Shown: positions 1-7,481, numbered from the stretch's first letter. The stretch is DNA of 17,956 nucleotides from JBBDNV01 sp040877415 (GCA_040877415.1 JBBDNV010000123.1:1-17956), one strand, 5' to 3'. Numbers and translations: made by a program. The notes: generated from the sequence alone by a model not told the origin.

Positions 1-416
1 AGCGCGGCATGAGCGCCACCATCGTCGATTTGCTGATGAGCGCCGAGTACATCCTTTCGCGGGGCAATCCTAACGTCGTGCTGTGCGAGCGCGGCGTCAA
101 GGGATTCGACACCGTGACGCGCAATCTGTTCGACGTGGCCGCGGTGCCCGCCTGCAAGGTCCTGTCCCATTTGCCGATCATCGTCGATCCGAGCCACGCC
201 ACCGGACGGCCCGACCTGATTCCGCCGTGCGCGTTGGCCGGCGTGGCTGCCGGCGCCGACGGCGTGCACATCGAAGTGCACGACTGTCCCGAAGAAGCGC
301 TCTCCGACGGCCCCCAAGCGCTACTGCCCGAGCAATACGCCGAAGTCGCCGGCCAAATTCGCAAGCTGGCCGAACTGTTGGGTAAGCGTATCTCTAACCT
401 CGCAGGAAGCACCTGA
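1..416 (+). CDS. 3-deoxy-7-phosphoheptulonate (DAHP) synthase, C-terminal part
   Basis: The frame is open at the left edge of the window, so the N-terminal part of the gene is missing; the first whole codon is at base 3. The visible 137 or so residues match the C-terminal half of the AroF/AroG type I-beta (Bacillus AroA(G)-like) DAHP synthases: RGMSATI, GNPNVVLCERG, a THLP-like HLPIIVDPSHATGR block and AAGADGVHIEVH, followed by the family's ALSDGPQ signature. The enzyme condenses phosphoenolpyruvate with erythrose 4-phosphate, the first step of the shikimate pathway, in the cytoplasm. The ATG at base 9 lies inside the conserved RGMSATI motif and is not a start. The stop overlaps the tpiA start by one base, so the two genes are almost certainly co-transcribed. 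The family assignment is firm; which regulatory subtype it is cannot be seen because the N-terminus is absent. Confidence 0.93.
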   Translation, partial: RGMSATIVDLLMSAEYILSRGNPNVVLCERGVKGFDTVTRNLFDVAAVPACKVLSHLPIIVDPSHATGRPDLIPPCALAGVAAGADGVHIEVHDCPEEALSDGPQALLPEQYAEVAGQIRKLAELLGKRISNLAGST

Positions 417-1174
417 TGCGGCGTCCGCTGATCGCGGGAAACTGGAAAATGAATCTCGACCGGGCCGGCGCCGTGGCGCTGGCCGCCGAGATCGCCAGGC
501 GGGCCCGTGCGCTCGAAGGCGTCGACCTGGCCGTCTTCCCGCCGTACGTCTATCTGGAGGCGGTTCGCGACGCCGTGGCCGGTTCGCGGCTGGCTTACGG
601 CGCCCAAAACATGTACTTCGAGCCCGCGGGCGCATTCACCGGCGAAACGAGCGCGGCCATGCTGGTCGACCTGGGATGCCGGTACGTGATCCTGGGCCAC
701 AGCGAGCGGCGGCACATCCTCGGCGAATCCGACGAGGACGTGAACAAAAAAGCACGTGCGGCGCTGGCCGCCGATCTGGTGCCCATCGTTTGCCTGGGCG
801 AGCTTTTGGCCCAGCGCGAGGCCGGCCAGACTTCTGCTGTCATTCGCCGACAGTTCGACGGCTCGCTGGGCAACTTTTCCGAGTCCCAAATCGAGCGGGT
901 CTTGATCGCCTACGAGCCCGTTTGGGCCATCGGCACGGGAAAAGTGGCCACGCCCCGGCAGGCCGAAGAGGTCCAGATGGACCTTCGCAAGATTTTGGCG
1001 GATCGTTACAATACACGGACTGCCGAAACCGTCCGCATTTTGTACGGCGGCAGCGTCAAAGCCGCCAATGCCCAGGAGCTTTTGGCCCAGCCCAACGTCG
1101 ACGGCGCGCTGGTGGGCGGGGCCAGCCTCAAGGCCGACGAGTTTCTCGGCATTGTGGCCGGCCTCAAGCGTTAA
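416..1174 (+). CDS. tpiA: Triosephosphate isomerase
   Basis: Interconverts dihydroxyacetone phosphate and glyceraldehyde 3-phosphate in glycolysis and gluconeogenesis. The protein has 252 residues, the normal length for the family. The catalytic set is complete: the GNWKMN motif with Lys11, ILGHSERR with His95, and AYEPVWAIGTGK with Glu167. The phosphate-binding YGGS and GALVGGASL motifs follow near the C-terminus. The start ATG shares a base with the upstream stop codon (TGATG), and GCAGGAAG at 402-409 is a good ribosome binding site, so the start is well supported. It sits second in the housekeeping operon; secG follows 43 bases later, and the tpiA-secG order is common in bacteria. Nothing unusual was seen in the protein. 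Confidence 0.97.
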   Translation: MRRPLIAGNWKMNLDRAGAVALAAEIARRARALEGVDLAVFPPYVYLEAVRDAVAGSRLAYGAQNMYFEPAGAFTGETSAAMLVDLGCRYVILGHSERRHILGESDEDVNKKARAALAADLVPIVCLGELLAQREAGQTSAVIRRQFDGSLGNFSESQIERVLIAYEPVWAIGTGKVATPRQAEEVQMDLRKILADRYNTRTAETVRILYGGSVKAANAQELLAQPNVDGALVGGASLKADEFLGIVAGLKR

Positions 1175-1217
1175 GCCACCAACCCACGCCTGCCAATTTC
1201 CAGGAGCCGCGCGAAAC

Positions 1218-1622
1218 ATGCAAGCCGCCTTGCGAATCATCTTACCGACCTTGTTGTTGCTCTCGTCCACGTTCCTGATTTTGCTCGTGCTGGTGCAGCG
1301 CGGACGCGGCGGGGGGCTGGCCGGGGCATTCGGAGGCCTGGGCGGCCAAAGCGCTTTCGGAACCAAGGCCGGCGACCTGTTCACGCGCATCACGATCATC
1401 GTCGCCACCTTCTGGATCATCTTGTGCGCCGCGTCGGTCAAGTTGCTCAATGAGTCGGGCACGAGCCTGATTAGCCCGACTCTCGGCGCGACCGCCCCGC
1501 CGCAGCCCGGCGGGGCCGCAAAAGGTGCCAAAACCGAATCCCCGGCCGCCGACGCGGGCACGGCGGCCAAAACCAAATCGAGCGCGCCGGCCAAGGGTGC
1601 CGCGCCCGAATCGGGCAAGTAG
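1218..1622 (+). CDS. secG: Protein-export membrane protein SecG
   Basis: Small membrane subunit of the SecYEG protein-export channel. The 134-residue protein has two hydrophobic segments (about residues 6-27 and 55-74). They are joined by the glycine-rich cytoplasmic loop typical of SecG, with VLVQRGRGGGL and GGQSAFGT recognisable. After the second membrane segment comes an unusual low-complexity tail of about 55 residues rich in Ala, Pro, Lys, Ser and Gly, which makes the protein longer than minimal SecG (about 75-110 residues). Such tails are poorly conserved and probably disordered; no function is claimed. The start is chosen at ATG 1218, where CAGGAG (1201-1206) lies upstream and the hydrophobic segment begins within ten residues. 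Confidence 0.92.
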   Translation: MQAALRIILPTLLLLSSTFLILLVLVQRGRGGGLAGAFGGLGGQSAFGTKAGDLFTRITIIVATFWIILCAASVKLLNESGTSLISPTLGATAPPQPGGAAKGAKTESPAADAGTAAKTKSSAPAKGAAPESGK

Positions 1623-1708
1623 CACGGCGCGATCGCTTCGGCACGGGCGCCCGAACGACCGGGCGGCGGCGGTGCCGGCCGCGCGACGAATCCAGGAGGA
1701 CTGCTGCC

Positions 1709-2593
1709 TTGTTGTTGAGCATGACCGGCTTTGGCGAGGCGCATCGTAAAGATGCGACGATGGCCGTTTCGGCCGAAGTGCGCACCATCAACAGCCGCTA
1801 TTTCAAGCTGGTCGTTCGCTGCGGCGACGGCTACACGGCCCTCGAGCCGCTGGTGGATAACGTCGTGCGGCGGCACATCAAGCGCGGCGCCGTCCAGGTT
1901 TCCTTGCGCATCGATCGGGCTCGAGGCAGCGACGATTACAAACTCGACGCCGCCGTGCTCGGCGGATATCGGCGGCAACTGGACGAACTCTCCAAGGCCT
2001 GGAAACTGACGCAGCCCCTCGGCGTCGAGGCGCTCTTGGCCTTGCCGGGCGTCGTCGTTCAGGACCCGGCGGCGGCGCTCGACGTCGAGCGCGACTGGCC
2101 GCTGGTGGACCAGACGTTGCAGGCGGCGATCGAGAAAATGTCCCTGATGCGGGCGGACGAAGGCCGGGCGATGGCCGCCGACCTGAAGGCCAACTTGGCG
2201 CTATTGGCCCGCGAGCTCGACGCGATCGATGCCCGAGCGCCGCTGGTGGCCGATTCGTACCGCGCCCGATTGATGGAGCGGCTCACCAAGGCGTTGGAGG
2301 AATTCCAGATCACGCTCCAGCCGGCCGATCTGATCCGCGAGCTGAGCATTTACGCCGAGCGGAGCGACATCTCCGAGGAGATCGTGCGGCTGCGCAGCCA
2401 CCTCGAGCAATTCGCCGCCACGCTCGAAGTGGACGAAAGCTCGGGCCGCAAGCTGGAGTTTTTAACGCAGGAAATATCTCGCGAGACCAACACCATCGGC
2501 TCGAAAGCCAACGACGTGCAGATTTCCCGCCACGTGATCGAAATCAAGGCCGCCACCGAACGAATCCGCGAAATGATCCAGAACGTCGAGTGA
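1709..2593 (+). CDS. yicC: YicC-family endoribonuclease
   Basis: The 294-residue protein begins MLLSMTGFG, the hallmark N-terminus of the YicC family. It also shows the family's INSRYFK block and, at the C-terminus, the DUF1732 region (GRKLEFLTQEISRETNTIGSKA followed by an EIKAATERIREMIQNVE end). YicC proteins are described as endoribonucleases that act on RNA and form oligomers; the exact targets here are unknown. The likely start is TTG at 1709: the strong site CAGGAGGA (1693-1700) is 8 bases upstream of it, whereas the ATG at 1721 would be too far and would cut off the conserved MLLS. The gene sits directly ahead of gmk, an association seen in many bacteria. Confidence 0.9.
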   Translation: MLLSMTGFGEAHRKDATMAVSAEVRTINSRYFKLVVRCGDGYTALEPLVDNVVRRHIKRGAVQVSLRIDRARGSDDYKLDAAVLGGYRRQLDELSKAWKLTQPLGVEALLALPGVVVQDPAAALDVERDWPLVDQTLQAAIEKMSLMRADEGRAMAADLKANLALLARELDAIDARAPLVADSYRARLMERLTKALEEFQITLQPADLIRELSIYAERSDISEEIVRLRSHLEQFAATLEVDESSGRKLEFLTQEISRETNTIGSKANDVQISRHVIEIKAATERIREMIQNVE

Positions 2594-2670
2594 CCGATTT
2601 CCGTATTTCGCCGCGCACACGAACAGGGTATTGCGTCCCGCTGGCGGCTTAGCACCATTTCCCCACTCGC

Positions 2671-3252
2671 ATGACCCCCACCAGCCCCGGCAAGCTGATC
2701 GTCATTTCCGGGCCCTCGGGTGCTGGCAAGACAACGCTCGTGAAAAGGCTGTTCGAGGAGTGTCCGCACCTGGTGAAAAGCGTTTCGGCCACGACGCGCT
2801 TCCCGCGCCCCGGGGAACGCGACGGCGTGGACTATCACTTCCTGTCCGTCGACCAGTTTGAGCGCCGGCGCCGGGCCGGAGAGTTTTTGGAGTGTTTCGA
2901 GGTTTTCGACGGGGGAACCTGGTATGGGACGCTCCAGCGCGAAGTGGCCCCTAGCCTCGAAGCCGGCAAGTCGATAGTCTTAGAGATTGACGTGCAGGGG
3001 GCGATGGCCGTCGTCAAGAGGTATCCCCAGGCGATCACCATCTTTGTTCTGCCCAGTTCCCCGGATAAGTCCCTGGACGAGTTGCAGCGGCGTCTGCGCG
3101 GGCGCGGAACCGAGAACGAAGAATCGATCCGGCGGCGGCTCGCTGCGGCGCGCCGCGAGCTGGACTGTGCCGACCGCTATCGATACCAGGTGGTCAACGA
3201 CGACGTCGAAGCGGCCGTCAAGAAATTCTGCGACATCATTCGGTCCCATTGA
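2671..3252 (+). CDS. gmk: Guanylate kinase
   Basis: Phosphorylates GMP to GDP with ATP, needed for GTP and dGTP synthesis. The 193-residue protein has the P-loop GPSGAGKTT at residues 14-22, the GMP-binding SVSATTRFPRPGERDGVDYHF region, EFLECFEVFDGGTWYGT, and the conserved LEIDVQGA block. Length is usual for the family. No clear Shine-Dalgarno sequence is seen before ATG 2671; the start is chosen because it places the P-loop at the normal distance from the N-terminus. It lies between yicC and rpoZ, and its stop codon is part of the GAGGTG ribosome binding site of rpoZ, so translation of the two may be linked. Confidence 0.96.
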   Translation: MTPTSPGKLIVISGPSGAGKTTLVKRLFEECPHLVKSVSATTRFPRPGERDGVDYHFLSVDQFERRRRAGEFLECFEVFDGGTWYGTLQREVAPSLEAGKSIVLEIDVQGAMAVVKRYPQAITIFVLPSSPDKSLDELQRRLRGRGTENEESIRRRLAAARRELDCADRYRYQVVNDDVEAAVKKFCDIIRSH

Positions 3253-3264
3253 GGTGCAGTAGTC

Positions 3265-3525
3265 ATGCTCGAAGACCTGCGAGAAGAGGAAATCGTCAAC
3301 AAGGTCGGCGGCCGCTTTAAGCTTTCGACCCTCATCCAGAAGCGGCTCGTGGCGCTGAACGCCGGCAGCCGGCCGCTGGTCAACCTGCAGACCGACAACA
3401 AGCTGGAGATCGTGATCCAGGAGATCATGCAGGACAAAATCTATCTCGACACCTCGCTGCAACTGCACGCCAAGGGCGGCGACTCCACCGGCGGCCCGCC
3501 AGAACTCGATCTGGCAAACCTATGA
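3265..3525 (+). CDS. rpoZ: DNA-directed RNA polymerase subunit omega
   Basis: Small subunit that helps assemble and stabilise the beta-prime subunit of RNA polymerase. The 86-residue protein fits omega in size and in position (gmk-rpoZ-coaC is a classical order). It has the RpoZ-like pattern of an N-terminal helix (EEEIVNKVGGRFKLSTLIQKR), a small-residue LNAGSRPL stretch and a second helix (NKLEIVIQEI). Similarity to well-studied omega proteins is modest, so context carries much of the call. GAGGTG at 3251-3256 is 8 bases before the ATG. The stop overlaps the coaC start in an ATGA arrangement, indicating translational coupling. The C-terminal GGDSTGGPPELDLANL is a divergent tail. Confidence 0.82.
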   Translation: MLEDLREEEIVNKVGGRFKLSTLIQKRLVALNAGSRPLVNLQTDNKLEIVIQEIMQDKIYLDTSLQLHAKGGDSTGGPPELDLANL

Positions 3526-4076
3526 CCGGGCGGGAAATAGTCGTCGGCTGTAGCGGCGGGATCGCGGCCTATAAGACCGCGGCGCTGGTGAGCCAATTGG
3601 TGCAGGCCGGCGCGGGCGTGTCGGTGGTCATGACCGCCGCGGCGCGCCGCTTCATCGGCCCGGCGACCTTCGCGGCTCTCTCCGGACGCCCTGTATCGGA
3701 AAACATCTTCGACGAGGCCGATCATCCGCTGGGTCCGCACATCGACCTGGCCGAGCGGGCCGAGTTGTTGTGCGTCGCGCCGGCCACCGCCAACGTCCTG
3801 GCCAAGGCGGCACACGGATTGGCCGATGATTTGCTGAGCACGCTGTTGTTGAGCTTCACGGGTCCCATTCTCATGGCACCGGCCATGAACTGCGAGATGT
3901 GGGAAAAACCCTCGGTCGAGCGCAACGTCGCGCAACTGCGTAAAGACGGCATCCACTTTGTCGATCCCGAGGAGGGCTGGCTCAGTTGCCGCCGACGCGG
4001 AGTGGGCCGCATGGCCGCCCCGGAAAAAATCGTCGCAGCAATCCGCCAACTGCTCGAGAAGCCAAAAGCAGTGTGA
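3522..4076 (+). CDS. coaC: Phosphopantothenoylcysteine decarboxylase (CoaC half of CoaBC)
   Basis: FMN-dependent decarboxylation of 4'-phosphopantothenoylcysteine to 4'-phosphopantetheine in coenzyme A synthesis. The 184-residue product is a complete HFCD-family flavoprotein: SGGIAAYK (residues 11-18), the catalytic His73 in GPHIDLAE, the APATAN block, the substrate-binding PAMN motif with Asn123, and the active-site Cys156 in WLSCRRRGVGRM. The usual small residues after that cysteine are replaced by Arg. Most bacteria fuse this domain to CoaB; here a TGA at 4074-4076 ends it. After that TGA the same frame stays open through a REPIN-like repeat into coaB, so an ancestral fusion or stop read-through is possible. 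The start overlaps the rpoZ stop. Confidence 0.9.
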   Translation: MTGREIVVGCSGGIAAYKTAALVSQLVQAGAGVSVVMTAAARRFIGPATFAALSGRPVSENIFDEADHPLGPHIDLAERAELLCVAPATANVLAKAAHGLADDLLSTLLLSFTGPILMAPAMNCEMWEKPSVERNVAQLRKDGIHFVDPEEGWLSCRRRGVGRMAAPEKIVAAIRQLLEKPKAV

Positions 4077-4080
4077 GTAT

Positions 4081-4162
4081 TAGCCCCCGGCTTCGCCGGG
4101 GGATTTCCATGTCGTTCACGCAACGTTGACCGAAACGATCCCCCGGCAAAGCCGGGGGCTAG
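4081..4162. repeat. REPIN-like inverted repeat pair between coaC and coaB
   Basis: Two GC-rich hairpins face each other. The left, TAGCCCCCGGCTTCGCCGGGGGAT (4081-4104 in outline), and the right, ATCCCCCGGCAAAGCCGGGGGCTAG (about 4138-4162), are each self-complementary (CCCCCGGC/GCCGGGGG around a 3-base loop). They are also near-perfect reverse complements of each other, separated by about 33 bases. This is the layout of a REP doublet or REPIN, a short non-autonomous repeat normally mobilised by a RAYT transposase; no RAYT gene is in the window. The right arm ends 12 bases or so before the GTG of coaB, and its GGGGGCT may serve as that gene's ribosome binding site. Confidence 0.8.
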
Positions 4163-4169
4163 TACTTCC

Positions 4170-4802
4170 GTGGCGCGCATTCTCATCACCTCCGGGCCGA
4201 CGCGGCAGTACATCGATCCGGTGCGCTATTTGACCAACGCCTCGAGCGGCCGGATGGGCAAAGCGCTGGCCGAGGCGGCGCTCGAGCGCGGGCATGAGGT
4301 GGTCATCGTCAGCGGGCCGGTCGATATCACGTATCCCCCGGCGGTCAAGGTCATCCCCGTCGTATCGACCGAAGACATGCTCGCAGCCGCGCGCCTGGAG
4401 TTTCCCCACTGCGACGGACTGATCGGCGTGGCCGCGCCCAGCGATTACCGCCCGGTGAAAGTGGCGGCCAACAAGATCGCCAAAACCGGCGAGCCGCTCG
4501 TGCTGCACCTCGTCGAAACCGACGACGTCGTGGCCACGCTCGGCGCGCAAAAGACGAAACAGTGGCTCGTGGGCTTTGCCCTGGAGACCGAAGACCAGCG
4601 CCTCAGGGCCCTCGCCAAGCTCGAAAAGAAGCACTGCGACCTGATCGTCTCCAACGGACCCGAAGCGATGCACTCGCTGGAAAACAACGTCGAAATCATC
4701 GACCGGGCGGGCACGGTGATCGAAACTCTTTCCGGCCCCAAAGAACACGTCGCCCGCGGCATCTTCGCCGTCATCGAGCAGCGCCTCATCAAGCGTCGCT
4801 GA
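4170..4802 (+). CDS. coaB: Phosphopantothenate-cysteine ligase (CoaB half of CoaBC)
   Basis: Joins 4'-phosphopantothenate to cysteine using a nucleotide triphosphate, the step before CoaC in coenzyme A synthesis. The 210-residue protein matches the CoaB domain from its first residues: ITSGPTRQYIDPVRYLTNASSGRMG, the AAPSDYRP substrate motif, the catalytic-lysine region ANKIAKTGE, VGFALETE, and DLIVSNG (usually DLIVAN). Start is GTG 4170; there is no ATG, GTG or TTG in frame between the coaC stop and this codon. It reads in the same frame as coaC, and only the TGA at 4074 separates them. The gene is the last of the operon and is followed by a strong bidirectional terminator. Confidence 0.9.
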   Translation: MARILITSGPTRQYIDPVRYLTNASSGRMGKALAEAALERGHEVVIVSGPVDITYPPAVKVIPVVSTEDMLAAARLEFPHCDGLIGVAAPSDYRPVKVAANKIAKTGEPLVLHLVETDDVVATLGAQKTKQWLVGFALETEDQRLRALAKLEKKHCDLIVSNGPEAMHSLENNVEIIDRAGTVIETLSGPKEHVARGIFAVIEQRLIKRR

Positions 4803-4849
4803 ACCGCCCCAAAAGCAACGCGCGACGCTTGCGGCTTTGCAATCGCCAG

Positions 4850-4877
4850 AAAAGGGGATAAGACTTATCCCCTTTTT
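4850..4877. terminator. Bidirectional intrinsic terminator between coaB and the exported protein gene
   Basis: AAAAGGGGATAAG (4850-4862) and CTTATCCCCTTTT (4864-4876) form a perfect 13-bp inverted repeat around a single A. It is followed by a fifth T on the + strand and preceded by A's that give a U-tract on the - strand. It sits between two convergent genes and overlaps the last codon of the - strand gene, so one element can end both transcripts. Confidence 0.9.
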
Positions 4878-6210
4878 ACTCCGGCCGCCCCACCGGCAAC
4901 GGCACGTTGCGAAACGTCAGGCGCACGTCGCGGCGGGCCCGCAAGCGCGGATAGTGCAGCTTCAGCAATTTGGGCTCGCTCTCGGCACTTTCGCCGTGGA
5001 AGGTGATGCGCAGTTGCACGCCCCGCTCGGTCAAAGCGGGCGTAAAATTCTGCACGCGAAACACCTGATCCTGGCGGTCCACGAGCTCGGCTTCGTATTC
5101 GCGAAACACGATTTCATAAGGATCGGGCATGGCCAGGTCGCGCAGCACCAGCAGCGTGACGAGGTACTTGCCGGCCGACTGTTTTTCGATCGATTCGATC
5201 CGCACCGCCACGTCGTCCTGCGAATGAACCTGGCCCGGCTCGAGCTCGGAAATCTCCAATGTGGCCGGTTCGCCGACGGCCACCAGCCCCCAGCGAATCG
5301 TAAAGACCGCCAGCGACGTGGCCGAAACCGGTATCGGATTGAGCTTCAAGGTCGCCGTCACCTGCCGCAGCCCGCGCGACGTGGCGTTCCAGCCGCTGCC
5401 CGACGGCTGCGCGGCCGAAATGATCGCCTGGTTGTCGGTAACCCCTTCGACCAGTTCCGGCTGCGTGGCATAGCCCACGATGCGAAACCGGTCTTCCCAG
5501 CTAAACTGCACGTTGACGTGGAAGCTGTGCGCGAGCTCGGACTTGTTTTCTTCATAATTCAGCTCTTCGATGAACTGTCGCTTGGCGCTGGTGATTTGCG
5601 CGCGCACCGGGCCGGCGTAAGCCAGCGGATAGTTCCCCGGCGAACCCGCGCTGACGACCACGCCCGGCGTGTGCATGTCGTAATGCGGCCGCAGGCGGTT
5701 GCCCGTCCGGCGGCAGATGTCGTCGACCGCTTCCCAGTAGCCGACGTCCGCATAATCGGCGTCGATTTTCCCTTCGGCGAACGTGCCGTACGGGTCGCCG
5801 ACGTGGATGTGATTGCCCGACTGTTCGGCCAGGGCGAGAAGGATTTTGGAGGCCGTCTCGCCCGTGGCCCGAATGCTGACGCGGCTGGGGGCCCACAGCT
5901 CGTCCAGCTTCAATTGCGCGAGCAGTTGGCCGGCGCGCAGCCGGATCTCGGGGTCGGGGTCTTCGAGCGCCTTTTCAAGTTGTCCACGGCTGTGCGGGCC
6001 AAGTTTGGACAATTGTTGGTGGGCGCCTGAGCGCGTGGGAAAGTCGCGGGCTCCCAGATCTTTGATCAGCCGCGCCACGCGGACTTCGGCCCGTTCTCGC
6101 GGTTTGTCGCCCGTGGGCGGATCGGCCGCTACGAGCGGACGCCCGAGCAGTAGCAAAAACGCGGCACAGCCCGGTATGCCGGCCCAAACCCGCGGAGATA
6201 TCCAATCCAT
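4876..6210 (-). CDS. Exported protein with HEAT-like and STN-like regions, function unknown
   Basis: The 444-residue protein begins with a signal peptide: a hydrophobic core AAFLLLLG at about residues 16-23 and a likely signal peptidase I site after VAA (residue 29). Residues about 40-100 read as one or two HEAT-like helical repeats (ARDFPTRSGAHQQLSKLG, then DPDPEIRLRAGQLLAQL). Residues about 112-165 (VSIRATGETASKILLALAEQ, then a YWEAVDDICRRTG end) resemble the secretin/TonB short N-terminal (STN) fold by pattern only. The remainder looks beta-rich and was not recognised. The start is ATG 6210, because GCAGGAG is 8 bases upstream on the - strand; an earlier in-frame ATG at 6336 would bury the signal peptide. 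The location is probably periplasmic. Its role is unknown. Confidence 0.8.
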   Translation of the reverse strand: MDWISPRVWAGIPGCAAFLLLLGRPLVAADPPTGDKPRERAEVRVARLIKDLGARDFPTRSGAHQQLSKLGPHSRGQLEKALEDPDPEIRLRAGQLLAQLKLDELWAPSRVSIRATGETASKILLALAEQSGNHIHVGDPYGTFAEGKIDADYADVGYWEAVDDICRRTGNRLRPHYDMHTPGVVVSAGSPGNYPLAYAGPVRAQITSAKRQFIEELNYEENKSELAHSFHVNVQFSWEDRFRIVGYATQPELVEGVTDNQAIISAAQPSGSGWNATSRGLRQVTATLKLNPIPVSATSLAVFTIRWGLVAVGEPATLEISELEPGQVHSQDDVAVRIESIEKQSAGKYLVTLLVLRDLAMPDPYEIVFREYEAELVDRQDQVFRVQNFTPALTERGVQLRITFHGESAESEPKLLKLHYPRLRARRDVRLTFRNVPLPVGRPE

Positions 6211-6349
6211 GGACCGGCTCCTGCCGCAGACGCGTCGAAGTTTCGAGGCCAATCGGCTTCCTGCCTGGGCCCCCGCCGGGCATGGGCAAGGGCCCATGCC
6301 GCGTGTATCCTTGGCTGCACGGACGTGCAGCCGCAAAAAAGCGGCTCAG

Positions 6350-6378
6350 ACGGTACGAAAATCACGCTAGCGGGTCAA
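6350..6378 (-). promoter_or_regulatory. Candidate sigma-70 promoter for the exported protein gene
   Basis: On the - strand TTGACC (6373-6378) and TACCGT (6350-6355) are separated by exactly 17 bases. The -35 box matches five of six consensus positions and the -10 box only three, so this is tentative. The spacer includes the 8-bp palindrome CGCTAGCG. Transcription from here would give a leader of about 135 bases before the ATG at 6210. Confidence 0.3.
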
Positions 6379-6395
6379 TCCAGATTCCCGGCCAC

Positions 6396-6477
6396 AATAC
6401 CAACCCGAAGCGCAAGCGAGAGCTCTTTTGGCCGAGATATCCACGAAGAACCCTCGCTGGCGCTTCGGGTTAGTATT
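6396..6477. repeat. REPIN-like inverted repeat upstream of the PfkB-family kinase
   Basis: The left arm at 6396-6420 contains AACCCGAAGCGCAAGCGAG; the right arm at 6453-6477 contains CTCGCTGGCGCTTCGGGTT. They are reverse complements at 23 of 25 positions, separated by 32 bases. From general knowledge, the AACCCGAAGCG core recurs in Pirellulales-type genomes, so this is probably a dispersed element rather than a gene-specific operator. It ends 29 bases before the kinase start. Confidence 0.75.
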
Positions 6478-6506
6478 TCAGCGCACGCAAACTTCGCAGT
6501 GACTTC

Positions 6507-7481
6507 ATGGCACAGCCAGCATCCACTTCGGACATCGATTGCTTGAGCGTGGGCATCCTCGTGGCCGACCACCTTTGCGACCCGATCGAGCGCGTGCCCG
6601 GCGCGGGCGAATTGGTCCTTTGTCCGCGGCTGCCGCTCGGCATTGGCGGCTGCGCGTCGAACGTGGCCATCGATTTGGCACGCTTGGGCGTGCGCGTCGG
6701 CGTGGTGGGCTGTGTGGGAAAAGACGCCTTCGGCGGCTTCATTGTCGACACGCTCTCGGCCGCCGGCGTCGACACCCGCGACGTTCGCCAACTCCCGGAC
6801 GCGGAGACTTCCGGCACCCTGATCATCAACGTGCGCGGCGAAGATCGCCGGTTCATTCATTCGGTCGGCGCCAATGGCCGGCTGCGGGCCGAGGATATTC
6901 CGCTGGCGCGCGTGCGCCAGGCCAAGGTGCTTTACGTGGGGGGCTATTTGCTGATGCCCGCCCTGGAAGCCGAACCGTTGGCCACGCTGTTTCGCGAGGC
7001 CCGGGCCGCGGGGGTCAAGACGGTGCTCGACATCGTCTTGCCCGGACCGGGCGACCATTGGGACAAGCTCGCGCGCGTGCTTGCCGAAACCGACGTTTTT
7101 TTGCCCAACCAGGACGAGGCCGAGGCGCTCACCGGCCAGCGCGATCCGCTCGCGCAGGCCCGGCGATTTGCCGCAGCCGGGGTCGGCGCCGTCGTCATCA
7201 CCTGCGGTGCCCAGGGGAGCGTGATCGTCTCGGGCAACGACCGGATGCGCGCCGGTGTCTACGAAGTCGAATACCAAGGCGGCACGGGCGCGGGCGACGC
7301 TTTTGACGCGGGTTTTATCGCGGGGCTTCTTCGGGGCGAAGACCTGGCCGGCTGCGTTCGCTGGGGCAGCGCGATCGGGGCCAGTTGCGTCCGCTCGATT
7401 AGCGCCACCGACGGCGTGTTTAGCCGCCAGGAGGCCGAGCAATTCATCGAGCAGCATGCGCTTGCGGTCGAGCGAATCTGA
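6507..7481 (+). CDS. PfkB-family carbohydrate (ribokinase-like) kinase
   Basis: ATP-dependent sugar or nucleoside kinase of the ribokinase/PfkB superfamily; the substrate cannot be named from sequence. The 324-residue protein has the N-terminal GIGGCASNVAIDLARLG signature (about residues 48-64), GCVGKDAFGGF, a central VLDIVLPG and FLPNQDEAEALTG block, and the C-terminal PfkB signature GGTGAGDAFDAGF. In that signature the GTGAGD anion hole and the catalytic base Asp264 are intact, so it should be active. The start is the ATG at 6507; the ribosome binding site is weak. It is a single gene downstream of a REPIN-like repeat, and the next gene follows after 156 bases. Confidence 0.88.
   Translation: MAQPASTSDIDCLSVGILVADHLCDPIERVPGAGELVLCPRLPLGIGGCASNVAIDLARLGVRVGVVGCVGKDAFGGFIVDTLSAAGVDTRDVRQLPDAETSGTLIINVRGEDRRFIHSVGANGRLRAEDIPLARVRQAKVLYVGGYLLMPALEAEPLATLFREARAAGVKTVLDIVLPGPGDHWDKLARVLAETDVFLPNQDEAEALTGQRDPLAQARRFAAAGVGAVVITCGAQGSVIVSGNDRMRAGVYEVEYQGGTGAGDAFDAGFIAGLLRGEDLAGCVRWGSAIGASCVRSISATDGVFSRQEAEQFIEQHALAVERI

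Larger units (their letters stand above)
6211..6506. other. Intergenic region between divergent genes, with hairpins
   Basis: These 296 bases separate the - strand exported protein from the + strand sugar kinase. They contain two strong hairpins: GGCATGGGC/GCCCATGCC (6279-6287 and 6292-6300, 9 bp, 4-base loop) and GGCTGCACG/CGTGCAGCC (6313-6321 and 6324-6332, 9 bp). A smaller GCCGC-A6-GCGGC follows directly, and then a REPIN-like repeat, listed separately. If the - strand promoter at 6350-6378 is real, these hairpins lie in the leader of that transcript. No ORF worth calling was found here. Confidence 0.6.

Noticed and set aside
9..416. ATG at base 9 as the start of the first gene
   Set aside because: It lies within the conserved RGMSATI motif of DAHP synthase and the frame is open to the window edge, so the gene is truncated by the window.
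4837..6030. 397-codon + strand frame opposite the exported protein gene
   Set aside because: It would start before the terminator at 4850-4877 and run through it; its product is Arg/His-rich, a typical antisense shadow. The - strand frame has a signal peptide and a good ribosome binding site.
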